A stretch of DNA of 45,848 nucleotides, from assembly GCA_035513215.1 (NCBI GenBank), contig DATKCK010000048.1, forward strand, positions 1-45,848. The letters are read 5' to 3'. This document shows positions 24,987 to 35,555 of this stretch, piece after piece. The notes beneath the pieces were generated by a model. The model was not told where the DNA came from. It was given only the letters and a program-made list of their open reading frames with translations, and did no database searches. Source of the stretch: DATCZB01 sp035513215. Lineage in GTDB: Bacteria > Pseudomonadota > Gammaproteobacteria > Steroidobacterales > Rariloculaceae. Both the position numbers and the translations under genes were made by a program. Numbering within the stretch: position 1 is the stretch's first letter; each line of letters opens with the position of its first letter.

Positions 24987-26372
24987 TTGACTGAGCTACG
25001 CACCTCGCTTCACGGGCATTGGTCGTCCCGGTTCGCCTTCATTCTCGCCGTCGCCGGGTCCGCGGTCGGGCTCGGCAACATCTGGCGTTTTCCCTATATG
25101 GCGGGCGAGAACGGCGGCGGCGCCTTCGTCCTCGTGTATCTGGCCTGCGTGTTCATCGTCGGCTTGCCGATCATGATGGCAGAGATCCTGCTAGGTCGTC
25201 GCGGTCGGCGTAACCCTGTCGCGACCATGCGGCTGCTCGGCGAGGAGGAGGCGGGAACGGCGCAGTGGCGCTGGGTCGGAATTCTCGGCGTGGCAACCGG
25301 CTTTCTGATCCTCTCCTTCTATAGCGTGATCGCCGGATGGGCCGTGGCCTATGTGTTCGAGGGCGGCTCCGGCGTATTCACCGGTGCCGATCGCGAGACC
25401 GTCAGCGGCGTCTTCGGCGGTCTCGTTGCCGATCCGATCGCAACGGGCCTTTGGCACACCTTGTTTATGGGGATCACTGTCTTCGTCGTCGCGCTCGGCG
25501 TGGAGGCGGGTCTCGAACGGGCGGTCCGCGTGCTGATGCCGGCTCTGATCCTGCTGATGCTGGTGCTGCTCGGTTACGGCATTTTCGAGGGGGAGTTCGT
25601 CCAGGGTTTTACGTTCCTGTTCGAGCCGCGCTTCGGCGATCTGACCGCGGAGGGCGTCCTCGAGGCGCTCGGTCAGGCATTCTTCACGCTCAGCGTCGGC
25701 ATGGGTGCGATCATGGCCTACGGTGCCTACCTGCCGGCCGAGGAGTCCATCGTCCAAACCTCGATCGCCGTGGTTCTGGCCGATACCGCGATCGCGATTC
25801 TGGCGGGTCTCGTGATCTTTCCGATCGTATTCGCGCACGGCATCGATCCTGCCTCAGGTCCCGGCCTCGTGTTCGAGTCGCTGCCGCTCGCCTTCGGGCA
25901 GATGACGGGCGGCGTCTTCGTTGCCGTCATTTTCTTCGTTCTGCTGACGTTTGCGGCCTGGACGTCCGCGATCAGCCTGATGGAGCCCGCGGTCACTTTC
26001 TTTATCGAGCAGCTCGGCTTCGTACGCAAAACCGCCGCCCTGACCGTGGGCGTCATCATCTGGGCGCTCGGGTTGCTGACGGTCATGTCCTTCGGTCCCT
26101 GGTCCGGCCTGACCTGGCGCAGTCGGACGATCTTCGACTGGATCGACTATCTGACGAACAACATCATGCTTCCCCTCGGAGGGCTCGCCATCGTCGCGTT
26201 CGCGGGCTGGTTCATGGCCAAGAACTCAACGGCCGATGAGCTCGACCCGAAAGCCGGAGCCGTATATCGCTGCTGGCGTTTCTCGGCGCGCTATGTCGCG
26301 CCGATCGCGATTCTCCTCGTGCTCCTGAATGCCACCGGCCTGCTCGATCGCATCAGAGTGTATCTGCTCTGA
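24987..26372 (+). CDS. Sodium-dependent neurotransmitter:sodium symporter (SNF/LeuT family) transporter
   Basis: 461 residues with about 11 membrane segments. The first helix region contains SAVGLGNIWRFPYMAGENGGG, the unwound TM1 sodium and substrate site of the family. Bacterial members carry amino acids or related amines with sodium. Start is TTG 24987 behind GAGGAA. No adjacent partner; substrate cannot be inferred. Confidence 0.93.
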   Translation: MTELRTSLHGHWSSRFAFILAVAGSAVGLGNIWRFPYMAGENGGGAFVLVYLACVFIVGLPIMMAEILLGRRGRRNPVATMRLLGEEEAGTAQWRWVGILGVATGFLILSFYSVIAGWAVAYVFEGGSGVFTGADRETVSGVFGGLVADPIATGLWHTLFMGITVFVVALGVEAGLERAVRVLMPALILLMLVLLGYGIFEGEFVQGFTFLFEPRFGDLTAEGVLEALGQAFFTLSVGMGAIMAYGAYLPAEESIVQTSIAVVLADTAIAILAGLVIFPIVFAHGIDPASGPGLVFESLPLAFGQMTGGVFVAVIFFVLLTFAAWTSAISLMEPAVTFFIEQLGFVRKTAALTVGVIIWALGLLTVMSFGPWSGLTWRSRTIFDWIDYLTNNIMLPLGGLAIVAFAGWFMAKNSTADELDPKAGAVYRCWRFSARYVAPIAILLVLLNATGLLDRIRVYLL

Positions 26373-26381
26373 TAGTCTGCG

Positions 26382-26831
26382 ATGGCGGTAATTCAGCGAA
26401 GCGCCCGGGTACCCTACAGCGCCGAGCAGATGCTCGCGCTCGTGAACGATATCGAGGCGTATCCCGATTTCCTGCACTGGTGTCACGCCGCCCGCGTCGA
26501 GCAGGCCGCGGGCGAGACTGTCGAGGCTGCGCTCGAGATCGGCATCAGCGGGATCTACAAGACCATTCGAACCCGCAATACGACGATCGCCCGCAACGAT
26601 TCGGGGGGCCCGGCGCGGATTCGCATAGAGATGCTCCAAGGGCCGCTCAAATCCCTGCGCGGCGCCTGGACCTTCGTCGACCTCCAGGGCAACGGCTGCG
26701 ATGTCGAGCTCGAGCTCGAGTACGAGGTTCACCTGTCGCCGCTCGGATTTATACTGCGGTCCTTGTTCGATGAGATCGCGAATTCGCAGTTGAACGCGTT
26801 CGTTCGGCGGGCCCGCGTCGTTTATGCCTAG
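26382..26831 (+). CDS. ratA: RatA-like START-domain protein (ribosome association toxin family)
   Basis: 149 residues of a single SRPBCC/START fold: SARVPYSAEQMLALVNDIEAYPDFLHWCHAARV, then GPLKSLRGAWTFVDL. Family members include E. coli RatA, reported to block 70S assembly, and coenzyme Q-binding COQ10 homologues, so either role is possible. It overlaps rnfH by 8 bp, the conserved ratA-rnfH arrangement. Confidence 0.9.
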   Translation: MAVIQRSARVPYSAEQMLALVNDIEAYPDFLHWCHAARVEQAAGETVEAALEIGISGIYKTIRTRNTTIARNDSGGPARIRIEMLQGPLKSLRGAWTFVDLQGNGCDVELELEYEVHLSPLGFILRSLFDEIANSQLNAFVRRARVVYA

Positions 26832-27180
26832 GCTCGAGGGGCCAACGGTTCACGTGCTGTACGCGCTGCCCGATCGGCAAACGATCGTCGCGGTCCCTTA
26901 CGAGCCGGGGATGACCGCGGGCGTCGCCGTCGCGCGCTCGAAGCTCGTCGAAACCTATCCCGCGATCGCCGAGCGGCCGCTCGTCGTCGGTGTCTGGGGC
27001 AGTCAGGTCGACACGGAGCATCTGCTCAAAGCCGGCGATCGCGTCGAGATCTCGAGGCCGCTCGAGGCCGATCCACGTGTCATGCGCCGCGAGCTGATCA
27101 GCGACGGGCGGGTGATGGGGGGCGCGGATGCCGCCGCGTCCGCGCCGAGGGGCGCAATCAGGAAGGAGGCTCGAGAGTGA
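26824..27180 (+). CDS. rnfH: RnfH family ubiquitin-like protein
   Basis: 118 residues. VHVLYALPDRQTIVAVPYEPGMTAGVAV and GVWGSQVDTEHLLKAGDRVEISRPLEADP are characteristic of RnfH (beta-grasp fold). The last 20 residues are variable. Genomic pairing with ratA is conserved, though the proposed antitoxin role is doubtful. The gene ends inside the convergent bamE gene (23-bp overlap). Confidence 0.93.
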   Translation: MPRLEGPTVHVLYALPDRQTIVAVPYEPGMTAGVAVARSKLVETYPAIAERPLVVGVWGSQVDTEHLLKAGDRVEISRPLEADPRVMRRELISDGRVMGGADAAASAPRGAIRKEARE

Positions 27181-27505
27181 GGTCGCGCTCGATGCGCGAG
27201 ACGCGATCGTCCTCGAAGTAGACGACAACCCAGCGTTGCGCGATCTCGTCCGACCGGCCGAGCTTTAGATAATACGGATAGTCCCAGCGGCCCGCGTGGA
27301 AGCTGTCGGCAACCATCGGCGTGCCGAGGAGGAATTCCACAGCGCTGCGCGACATGCCGACCTCGACCTGATCGATCGTTTCCTCGGCCAGCAGGTTGCC
27401 CTGCTGAATGTCGATCTGGTAGACGCAGGCGGAAAGGGTCATGGCAACGACCGCCGTCAGGGCCGGGAGCCGCGACCGATTCTGCGCGTTTCTCGTCTTC
27501 ATCAT
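27158..27505 (-). CDS. bamE: Outer membrane assembly factor BamE (lipoprotein)
   Basis: 115 residues from ATG 27505 (MMKTRN; ATG 27502 is equivalent). The signal peptide ends in lipobox LSAC. The mature domain carries QGNLLAEETIDQVEVGMSRSAVEFLLGTPM and WDYPYYLKLG, the BamE/SmpA core. BamE stabilises the beta-barrel assembly machine. An earlier in-frame start at 27556 would place a long hydrophilic segment before the signal peptide. Divergent from fur with a 39-bp gap. Confidence 0.95.
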   Translation of the reverse strand: MMKTRNAQNRSRLPALTAVVAMTLSACVYQIDIQQGNLLAEETIDQVEVGMSRSAVEFLLGTPMVADSFHAGRWDYPYYLKLGRSDEIAQRWVVVYFEDDRVSRIERDLTLEPPS

Positions 27506-27544
27506 GGTACGATTCGATGATACCACCAGCGGCGTGAAGCGATC

Positions 27545-27952
27545 TTGGAAGGACATGACCTAAGGGAGGCGGGGCTCAAGGTTACGTCTCCTCGCCTGAA
27601 AGTCCTCGAAGTCCTCGAAACGAGCAAGGACCGGCATCTGAGCGCCGAGGGCATCTATCGGCTGTTGCTCGAAAGTGGGGAGGAGCTGGGCCTGGCGACC
27701 GTCTACCGCGTGCTGACGCAGTTCGAGCAGGCCGGCCTCGTCGCGCGCCACAATTTCGAAGGCGCCACGGCCGTTTTCGAGCTGACCGACCGGTCGCACC
27801 ACGATCATATGGTTTGCCTGGAGACCGGCAAGGTCGTCGAGTTCTGCGACGAGCGGATCGAGCAGCTTCAGCGGGATATCGCCGAGCAGCACGGCTACGT
27901 GCTCGAGGATCACAGCCTCGTCCTCTACGTCAAGCCGAAGAAATCGAGCTGA
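27545..27952 (+). CDS. fur: Ferric uptake regulator
   Basis: 135 residues from TTG 27545, the only start preserving LREAGLKVTSPRLKVLEVLE. The winged helix is followed by the metal-binding dimerisation domain (HHDHMVCLETGKVVEFCDERIE). The CxxC pair of E. coli Fur is reduced to one Cys (CLET), a layout like that of Pseudomonas Fur as I recall it. It overlaps convergent recN by 23 bp. The divergent bamE-fur order is conserved. Confidence 0.95.
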   Translation: MEGHDLREAGLKVTSPRLKVLEVLETSKDRHLSAEGIYRLLLESGEELGLATVYRVLTQFEQAGLVARHNFEGATAVFELTDRSHHDHMVCLETGKVVEFCDERIEQLQRDIAEQHGYVLEDHSLVLYVKPKKSS

Positions 27953-29630
27953 GCCCGGTTCCGCCGGCCTGCCTGATCATTTCCTCCGCATGGGCGCGAG
28001 TCGCGGCCGTGATCTCGACGCCACCCAGCATCCGCGACAATTCCTCGATGCGTTCGTCGAAGTCGAGCTCGCGCACCTGAGTGCGGCTCGACTTGCCGTC
28101 GGTCAGCTTGATGATGCGATAGTGTTGCCGGCCCTGGCTTGCGACCTGCGGCAGATGGGTGACACAGAGCACCTGGTGCCGGGTCGCGATTTCGCGCAGT
28201 CGCCGGCCGACGACCTCGGCGACGGCGCCGCCGATGCCGGCGTCGACCTCGTCGAAGACCAGCGTTGGTATCGGCGATGCGTCGGTGGCGACAACCGAAA
28301 GCGCGAGGCCGATGCGCGACAGCTCGCCGCCCGACGCGATGCGATCGAGCGGTCCCGGCGGCGCGCCGGCATTGGTCGTGACCTCGAAGCCGATCTGATC
28401 GATCCCCGTCGAATCCTCGCGGCCGTCGGCCTTGCGCGCGATCGTCACCGAGAATCTCGCCTCCGAAAGCCCGAGCTCGCGCAGCCTGGCCGTGACCGAT
28501 TTGCCGAGCGCCCTGCCTGCCGCGTGGCGGGATTTCGAAAGTTTCGCCGCGAGCTCGAAGTAGTCGCGCTTCGCCGCTTCGCAGCGCGCTTCGAGCCCGG
28601 CGGCCGACTCGACACCGGCATCGAGCGCTGCGATTTCCCGGCGCAGGCGTTCCGTCAGCCTCGGCACCTCGTGATCTTCGACGCGGTGCCGGCGCGCGAG
28701 CTGCCGGATGCGATCGAGCCGCGCCTCGATCTGATCGAGCCGTGACGGGTCGGCCTCGAGCCGGTCGAGACGCCGCGACAGGTCGGCACCGGCTTCCTTG
28801 AGCTCGATCTCGGTGGCCGTGACGCGCGCGAGAAGGTCCGCCAGTGATACATCGTGGCAAACGGCGGATTCGATCAGGCGGCGCGCTTCGGCGGCGAGCG
28901 CGTACGCGGACCCCGATTCCGATTCATAGAGCGTTTCGGCGGCGCGGCCGACCGACTGCTGTAGCTGATCGACGTGGCGCAGGCGATTCGCCTCCTCGAG
29001 CAGAGATTCAGGCTCGCCTTCGGCCAGGGAAAGCGCTTCGAGCTCGCCGAGCTGGAACCTGAGCAGCTCGAGCTCCGCTTCACGATTGGCGCTCTTGTCG
29101 GCGAGCGCCGCCCGCTCGCTGAGCGCCGACTGCCACGCGGCGAAGGCCGCGGCCACTTGCGCGGCGGCCGCGCCGAGCTCGCCGCTCGCGTCGAGCACGC
29201 GGCGCTGAGCCGCTGCCCGGAGCAGCGACTGATGCGCGTGCTGGCCGTGGATATCGACGAGCCGGCGCCCGATCGCTCTCAAGTCCTTCAGCGTCACGGG
29301 CTGATTGTTGATAAAGGCGCGCGAGCGCCCTTCGGCCGAGATCGTTCGTCGCAGGGAGCAGTGCTCATCATCATCGAGACCGCGCTCGGCGAGCCAGGCA
29401 CCGGCCGGGTGCGAGGGCTCGAGCTCGAACACGAGGCTGATCTCCGCGCGCTTCGTGCCGCTTCTGACGGCGGTCGCGTCGGCGCGGTCGCCGAGCGCGA
29501 GACCGAGCGCGTCGACCAGTATCGACTTGCCGGCGCCGGTCTCTCCCGTCATGACGGAAAAACCGGATCGCATCTCGATCTCGATGTCGTCGATGATCGC
29601 GTAATTGTTGATGCGAAGCAGGGTCAGCAT
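27930..29630 (-). CDS. recN: DNA repair ATPase RecN
   Basis: About 566 residues: an SMC-like protein with Walker A GETGAGKS near 30, a coiled-coil middle, and the C-terminal signature SGGELSRIGLALSVV near 465-480 followed by FDEVDAGIGG. RecN acts in double-strand break repair and sister-chromatid cohesion. ATG 29630 (MLTLLRINNYAIIDDIEIEM) is preferred to the TTG two codons upstream. nadK is 21 bp upstream on the same strand. Confidence 0.97.
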   Translation of the reverse strand: MLTLLRINNYAIIDDIEIEMRSGFSVMTGETGAGKSILVDALGLALGDRADATAVRSGTKRAEISLVFELEPSHPAGAWLAERGLDDDEHCSLRRTISAEGRSRAFINNQPVTLKDLRAIGRRLVDIHGQHAHQSLLRAAAQRRVLDASGELGAAAAQVAAAFAAWQSALSERAALADKSANREAELELLRFQLGELEALSLAEGEPESLLEEANRLRHVDQLQQSVGRAAETLYESESGSAYALAAEARRLIESAVCHDVSLADLLARVTATEIELKEAGADLSRRLDRLEADPSRLDQIEARLDRIRQLARRHRVEDHEVPRLTERLRREIAALDAGVESAAGLEARCEAAKRDYFELAAKLSKSRHAAGRALGKSVTARLRELGLSEARFSVTIARKADGREDSTGIDQIGFEVTTNAGAPPGPLDRIASGGELSRIGLALSVVATDASPIPTLVFDEVDAGIGGAVAEVVGRRLREIATRHQVLCVTHLPQVASQGRQHYRIIKLTDGKSSRTQVRELDFDERIEELSRMLGGVEITAATRAHAEEMIRQAGGTGLSSISSA

Positions 29631-29651
29631 GCGCAAAACGAATACGGCGCC

Positions 29652-30539
29652 TCAGTTCCCGGCGCGGTTGGCGCGGCCCCAGTTGAGCTTGGAGCGAAGC
29701 AGCTCGTAGTAGTCGTAGTCCTTGGGATGCAGGAGCGTCACGGTCTCGTTTGCGGCGGCGATCTCGAGCTGCTGCGTCTCGTCCAGAGAGCCGAGCTTTT
29801 CGCCGTCGCAGGTGACATGCGCCTCGCCGGCGCCGGGCGGCACCTCGACCACGATCGTGCTCGAGCTTTGAATCACGAGCGGCCGGTCGCTGAGCGTATG
29901 CGGACAAATCGGAACCATGACCAGGGCGGCGACGTCCGGGCGAATGATCGGGCCGCCGCAGGACAGCGCATAGGCCGTCGATCCCGTCGGCGTCGCAACG
30001 ATGAGACCGTCACCGCCATGCTTGTTAACGTAATGGCCGTCGACCGTCGTAACAAAGTCGAGAATCTGGCCGTATGCGTCTCTTTGTAAGACGACATCGT
30101 TGAGCGCGTTGAGGCTGTCGGACTCGCCCGACTTGCCCTTTATCGTCGCCATCAGCATCAGCCGTTCCTCGGCGAGATAATCGCCGTCGAACACGGCATC
30201 GAGTGCCGCGAGCATTTGCTCGGGTTTGACGTCGGTGAGAAAGCCGAGGCGTCCGCGGTTGACGCCAATCAATGGCACGGAATGTCCCGCGACACAACGC
30301 GTGGCGCGCAGCAGATTTCCATCGCCGCCGATCGCAACGAGCAGATCGATGGCGCCGCCGAGCTCCGCCTCGGGAAGAAACCGGATTTTGCCTGCGTCGG
30401 CGAGCATGCCGTTGCCATCGGAGGCGAAGACCTCGATCCGGCGCTCGTTGAGGTGTTTGATCAGCTGTCTTGCAGGTTCGGCGAGACTGCCCTCGGAGAA
30501 ACGGCCCCAAAGACCGATGCGCTTGAATCGATTAGCCAT
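29652..30539 (-). CDS. nadK: NAD kinase
   Basis: 295 residues with LLVAIGGDGNLLRA (the GGDG motif), NRGRLGFLTDV, and the GGDGLIVATPTGSTAYALSCGGP nucleotide-binding segment. The enzyme phosphorylates NAD to NADP. It starts at ATG 30539, divergent from hrcA with a 78-bp gap, and is followed by recN, probably in one operon. Confidence 0.97.
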   Translation of the reverse strand: MANRFKRIGLWGRFSEGSLAEPARQLIKHLNERRIEVFASDGNGMLADAGKIRFLPEAELGGAIDLLVAIGGDGNLLRATRCVAGHSVPLIGVNRGRLGFLTDVKPEQMLAALDAVFDGDYLAEERLMLMATIKGKSGESDSLNALNDVVLQRDAYGQILDFVTTVDGHYVNKHGGDGLIVATPTGSTAYALSCGGPIIRPDVAALVMVPICPHTLSDRPLVIQSSSTIVVEVPPGAGEAHVTCDGEKLGSLDETQQLEIAAANETVTLLHPKDYDYYELLRSKLNWGRANRAGN

Positions 30540-30542
30540 TTC

Positions 30543-30571
30543 TTGACCTTAAGAGGGGCCGTTGCTAGCTT
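30543..30571 (+). promoter_or_regulatory. Candidate sigma-70 promoter of hrcA
   Basis: TTGACC and TAGCTT are separated by 17 bp, ending about 46 bp before the hrcA start. No sigma-32 pattern or full CIRCE inverted repeat is seen in this gap. Weak -10 match. Confidence 0.35.
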
Positions 30572-30617
30572 GAACCGAGGATTCCAATAGTCGCGTAAGT
30601 TAGCACAGCTTCACGGG

Positions 30618-31673
30618 ATGACGCGGGTCAGGGACATCGAGCAAATCGACGAGCGCGCAAAGCATCTCTTGCGCACTTTGGTCGCGCGCTATATCACGGA
30701 GGGGACGCCGGTCGGGTCGAGAACGCTGTCTCACGACTCGGGACTCGACTTGAGCCCCGCCACCATTCGCAACATCATGTCCGAGCTCGAGGCGGGCGGA
30801 TTCGTCATGTCCCCTCATACCTCGGCGGGCAGAATCCCCACGGCCAAGGGTTATCGCTTTTTCGTCGACACGATCGTGCGCCTGACGCCGCCGATAGGGG
30901 ACCAGCTCGTCCAGCTCGAGCGCGAGCTTTCACTGCGCGGAGACGATCCGCAGGCGCTCGCCCAGTTGACCTCCCACTTGCTGTCGGCGGTCACGCATCT
31001 GGCCGGCGTCGTCACCGTGCCGAGGCAGACTCACCCGGCGCTGCGCCAGATCGAGTTCCTGTCGCTGCCTGATCGCCGCGTGCTCGCCATCCTCGTGATC
31101 AACGACAGGGAAGTCCAGAACAAGATCCTCGACGTGCAGCGGGACTTCTCCGATTCGGAGCTGCGGGAGGCGGCGAACTACCTGACGGAGCAATGCCGGG
31201 GACGCGATCTCTATCGCGTTCGCAATCAGCTCCTCGAAGAGATGCAGACGACGCGCGAGTCGATGAATGCGCTGATGATCGAGGCGGTCGAGCTCGCGCA
31301 GGAACTGTTGCCCGAGCGTGAGCCCGATCCCGACCTCGTTCTGGCCGGCGAGACGAATCTGATGGGCCTCGAGGAGCTCGCCGACATCGAAAAGCTCAAG
31401 GAGCTGTTCGAGGCATTCAGCCAGCGCCGCGACATCCTGCATCTGCTCGACCAGAGCCTGAACGCCGACGGCGTCCAGATCTTCATCGGCCAGGAGTCCG
31501 GTTACAAGGTGCTCGATGGGTGCAGCATCGTCGCCGCTCCGTATCAGACCGAGGAGGATACGATCGGCGTGCTCGGCGTCATCGGTCCGACGCGCATGGC
31601 GTACGATCGCGTTATCCCGATCGTCGATATCACCGCCAAGCTTCTCGGGAAGGCCCTTGGAGCGCGAGTCTGA
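30618..31673 (+). CDS. hrcA: Heat-inducible transcription repressor HrcA
   Basis: 351 residues. The N-terminal winged helix begins LLRTLVARYITEGTPVGSRTLS and continues LSPATIRNIMSELEAGGF; the C-terminal GAF-like domain includes IFIGQESGYKVLDGCSIVAAPY. HrcA represses chaperone genes by binding CIRCE elements with help from GroEL. It is first in the hrcA-grpE-dnaK-dnaJ cluster, but no CIRCE element is visible here, so its targets may lie elsewhere (often groESL). Confidence 0.96.
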   Translation: MTRVRDIEQIDERAKHLLRTLVARYITEGTPVGSRTLSHDSGLDLSPATIRNIMSELEAGGFVMSPHTSAGRIPTAKGYRFFVDTIVRLTPPIGDQLVQLERELSLRGDDPQALAQLTSHLLSAVTHLAGVVTVPRQTHPALRQIEFLSLPDRRVLAILVINDREVQNKILDVQRDFSDSELREAANYLTEQCRGRDLYRVRNQLLEEMQTTRESMNALMIEAVELAQELLPEREPDPDLVLAGETNLMGLEELADIEKLKELFEAFSQRRDILHLLDQSLNADGVQIFIGQESGYKVLDGCSIVAAPYQTEEDTIGVLGVIGPTRMAYDRVIPIVDITAKLLGKALGARV

Positions 31674-31707
31674 CGGGCCGGTAAGGCGGGTGCGCGGCTC
31701 GCCTTGC

Positions 31708-31735
31708 CTTGAATTTGGCTTTTTGTCCCCCATTC
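31708..31735 (+). promoter_or_regulatory. Sigma-32 heat-shock promoter of grpE
   Basis: CTTGAA (31708-31713) and CCCCATTC (31728-31735) are separated by 14 bp, very close to the sigma-32 consensus, and lie about 50 bp before the grpE start. Confidence 0.85.
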
Positions 31736-31783
31736 CCGGATCATTGGTCCGTGGCGACAGCCGCTCACCAACGGGAGACAGGA

Positions 31784-32380
31784 TTGACGGAAAGCGAGGC
31801 CGCCGCCGGGAAGGCGGCGCAAGACGATCCATTGGCTAAGCCGGACGACGGTGGCTCGGCCGGGCCTGAGCTCGACGCCGACGCAGGGCCGGCCGGGGCG
31901 GACGACGAGATCGAATCGGTCCGCGCCGAGGCCGCGGAGAACTGGAACCAGTACCTGCGGGCCGTCGCCGAGATCGACAACCTCCGCAAGCGCCACGCGC
32001 GCGACGTCGAGAACGCCCGCAGGTTCGGTGTCGAGCGCCTCGCGGCCGCGCTTTTGCCGGTGCGCGACAGTCTCGAAGCCGCCCTGAAGGCGGCGGCCGA
32101 CGGCGCGAGCGTCGACGTTGCAACGCTGCTCGAAGGCGACCGGGCGACGCTGAAGCTGCTCGATCAGGCGCTCGAAGGCGCCGGCATCACCGAGATCGAC
32201 CCCGAGGGCGAGCCTTTCGACCCCGAGCGGCACGAAGCCATCAGCATGCTGCCTTCGGACACGGCCGAGCCGAACAGCGTGCTGACCGTGGTTCAGAAGG
32301 GTTATGAGCTCGCCGGACGGATCGTCCGGCCCGCCCGCGTCGTGGTCGCCCGGGCATCCGACGAAACGGGCCAAACCTGA
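31784..32380 (+). CDS. grpE: Nucleotide exchange factor GrpE
   Basis: 198 residues from TTG 31784, chosen because GGGAG lies a few bases upstream and because an upstream in-frame start at 31709 would sit inside the heat-shock promoter. An acidic Ala-rich N-terminus precedes the long helix (NQYLRAVAEIDNLRKRHARD) and the beta domain with PEGEPFDPERHEAIS and VVQKGYELAGRIVRPA. GrpE releases ADP from DnaK. Confidence 0.95.
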   Translation: MTESEAAAGKAAQDDPLAKPDDGGSAGPELDADAGPAGADDEIESVRAEAAENWNQYLRAVAEIDNLRKRHARDVENARRFGVERLAAALLPVRDSLEAALKAAADGASVDVATLLEGDRATLKLLDQALEGAGITEIDPEGEPFDPERHEAISMLPSDTAEPNSVLTVVQKGYELAGRIVRPARVVVARASDETGQT

Positions 32381-32390
32381 AGGGTCGGTG

Positions 32391-32418
32391 CTTGAAATCG
32401 GCGCCGGATTCCCCAATT
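32391..32418 (+). promoter_or_regulatory. Sigma-32 heat-shock promoter of dnaK
   Basis: CTTGAA (32391-32396) and CCCCAATT (32411-32418) are separated by 14 bp, the same spacing as the grpE promoter, in the 74-bp grpE-dnaK gap. Confidence 0.85.
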
Positions 32419-32454
32419 CCTGGATAGATTCACCAGTTTCGGAGACAGATTGCG

Positions 32455-34383
<1,929 letters not shown>

Positions 34384-34417
34384 GGCTAACTTGAGGCTTT
34401 GAGGAGCCGGTTGCCGA

Positions 34418-35551
34418 ATGTCGAAGCGAGACTATTACGACGTGCTGGGCGTCGGGCGCGATGCCTCGTCCGACGACGTCAAAAAAGCGTATCGGCGGCT
34501 GGCTATGAAGTACCACCCGGATCGCAGCGCCGGCGTGCCCGAGAACGAGGCGAAGTTCAAGGAAGCCAAGGAAGCCTATGAGGTCCTGAGGGATAAGGGC
34601 AAGCGCGAAGCCTACGACCGGTTCGGCCACGATGGGCTCGCCGGCAGCATGGGCGCGGGCGGGTTTGCCGGCACCGACGCTTTCAGCGACATCTTCGGCG
34701 ATGTGTTCGGCGACATTTTCGGCGGCGGCCGTCGCGGCGGCGGCCGGACTCGGGTCTATCGCGGCGCGGATCTGCGCTACGAGCTCGAGCTGACGCTCGA
34801 GCAGGCCGTCAACGGCGATTCGGTCCAGATCGAGATTCCGGCCCATGTCGAATGCGAGCACTGTAGCGGCAGCGGCGCGGAGCCCGGCAGCGCGCCGGTG
34901 ACCTGCAATCAATGCGGCGGCTCGGGGCAGATTCGGGCGCAGCAGGGCTACTTCTCGATTCAACAGACCTGTCGGGCTTGCCAGGGCACGGGCACGCTGA
35001 TCGACAAGCCGTGCACCGCGTGCGCCGGCCGCGGCCATATGCGCAAGCTCAGAACCCTGTCGGTCAAGGTGCCGCCGGGCGTCGACAACGGCGATCGGAT
35101 TCGTCTCGCGCGGGAAGGCGAGGTCGGGCGCAACGGCGGACCTCCCGGCGACCTCTACGTCGATATCGCGGTGAAACCGCATCCCATTTTCGAGCGCGAA
35201 GGCGTCAACCTCGCCTGTGAGATCCCGATCAGCTTCGCAACCGCGGCACTCGGCGACAACGTCGACGTGCCGACGCTCGAAGGCCAGGTCAAGCTCAAGG
35301 TGCCGCCCGAGACCCAGTCGGGTAAGGTATTTCGCCTGCGCGGCAAGGGCGTGAGGTCCGTTCGAAGCGCCGGTCTCGGCGACCTGCTGGTCCGCGTTCA
35401 GGTCGAAACTCCGGTCAAGCTGAACGAGAAGCAGAAGGAGCAACTCAGAATGTTCGACGGGCTCGTCGCCGAGGGCGGCGACAAGCACAGTCCCCGGTCG
35501 CGGTCGTGGTTCGCCGGCGTGCGCGAGTTCCTCGAGAAGATGGGAGTTTAG
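34418..35551 (+). CDS. dnaJ: Chaperone protein DnaJ (Hsp40)
   Basis: 377 residues: J domain with HPD in MKYHPDRSAG, a Gly/Phe-rich region (about 75-115), four CxxCxGxG zinc repeats (CEHCSGSG, CNQCGGSG, CRACQGTG, CTACAGRG; about 145-210), and the C-terminal substrate domain. It begins 34 bp after dnaK. dapB follows after 4 bp. Confidence 0.98.
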   Translation: MSKRDYYDVLGVGRDASSDDVKKAYRRLAMKYHPDRSAGVPENEAKFKEAKEAYEVLRDKGKREAYDRFGHDGLAGSMGAGGFAGTDAFSDIFGDVFGDIFGGGRRGGGRTRVYRGADLRYELELTLEQAVNGDSVQIEIPAHVECEHCSGSGAEPGSAPVTCNQCGGSGQIRAQQGYFSIQQTCRACQGTGTLIDKPCTACAGRGHMRKLRTLSVKVPPGVDNGDRIRLAREGEVGRNGGPPGDLYVDIAVKPHPIFEREGVNLACEIPISFATAALGDNVDVPTLEGQVKLKVPPETQSGKVFRLRGKGVRSVRSAGLGDLLVRVQVETPVKLNEKQKEQLRMFDGLVAEGGDKHSPRSRSWFAGVREFLEKMGV

Positions 35552-35555
35552 AGAT

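Noticed and set aside
30594..30617. TTAGCAC near 30601 as a CIRCE operator of hrcA.
   Set aside because: Only one short half-site is present; the inverted partner GAGTGCTAA is missing.
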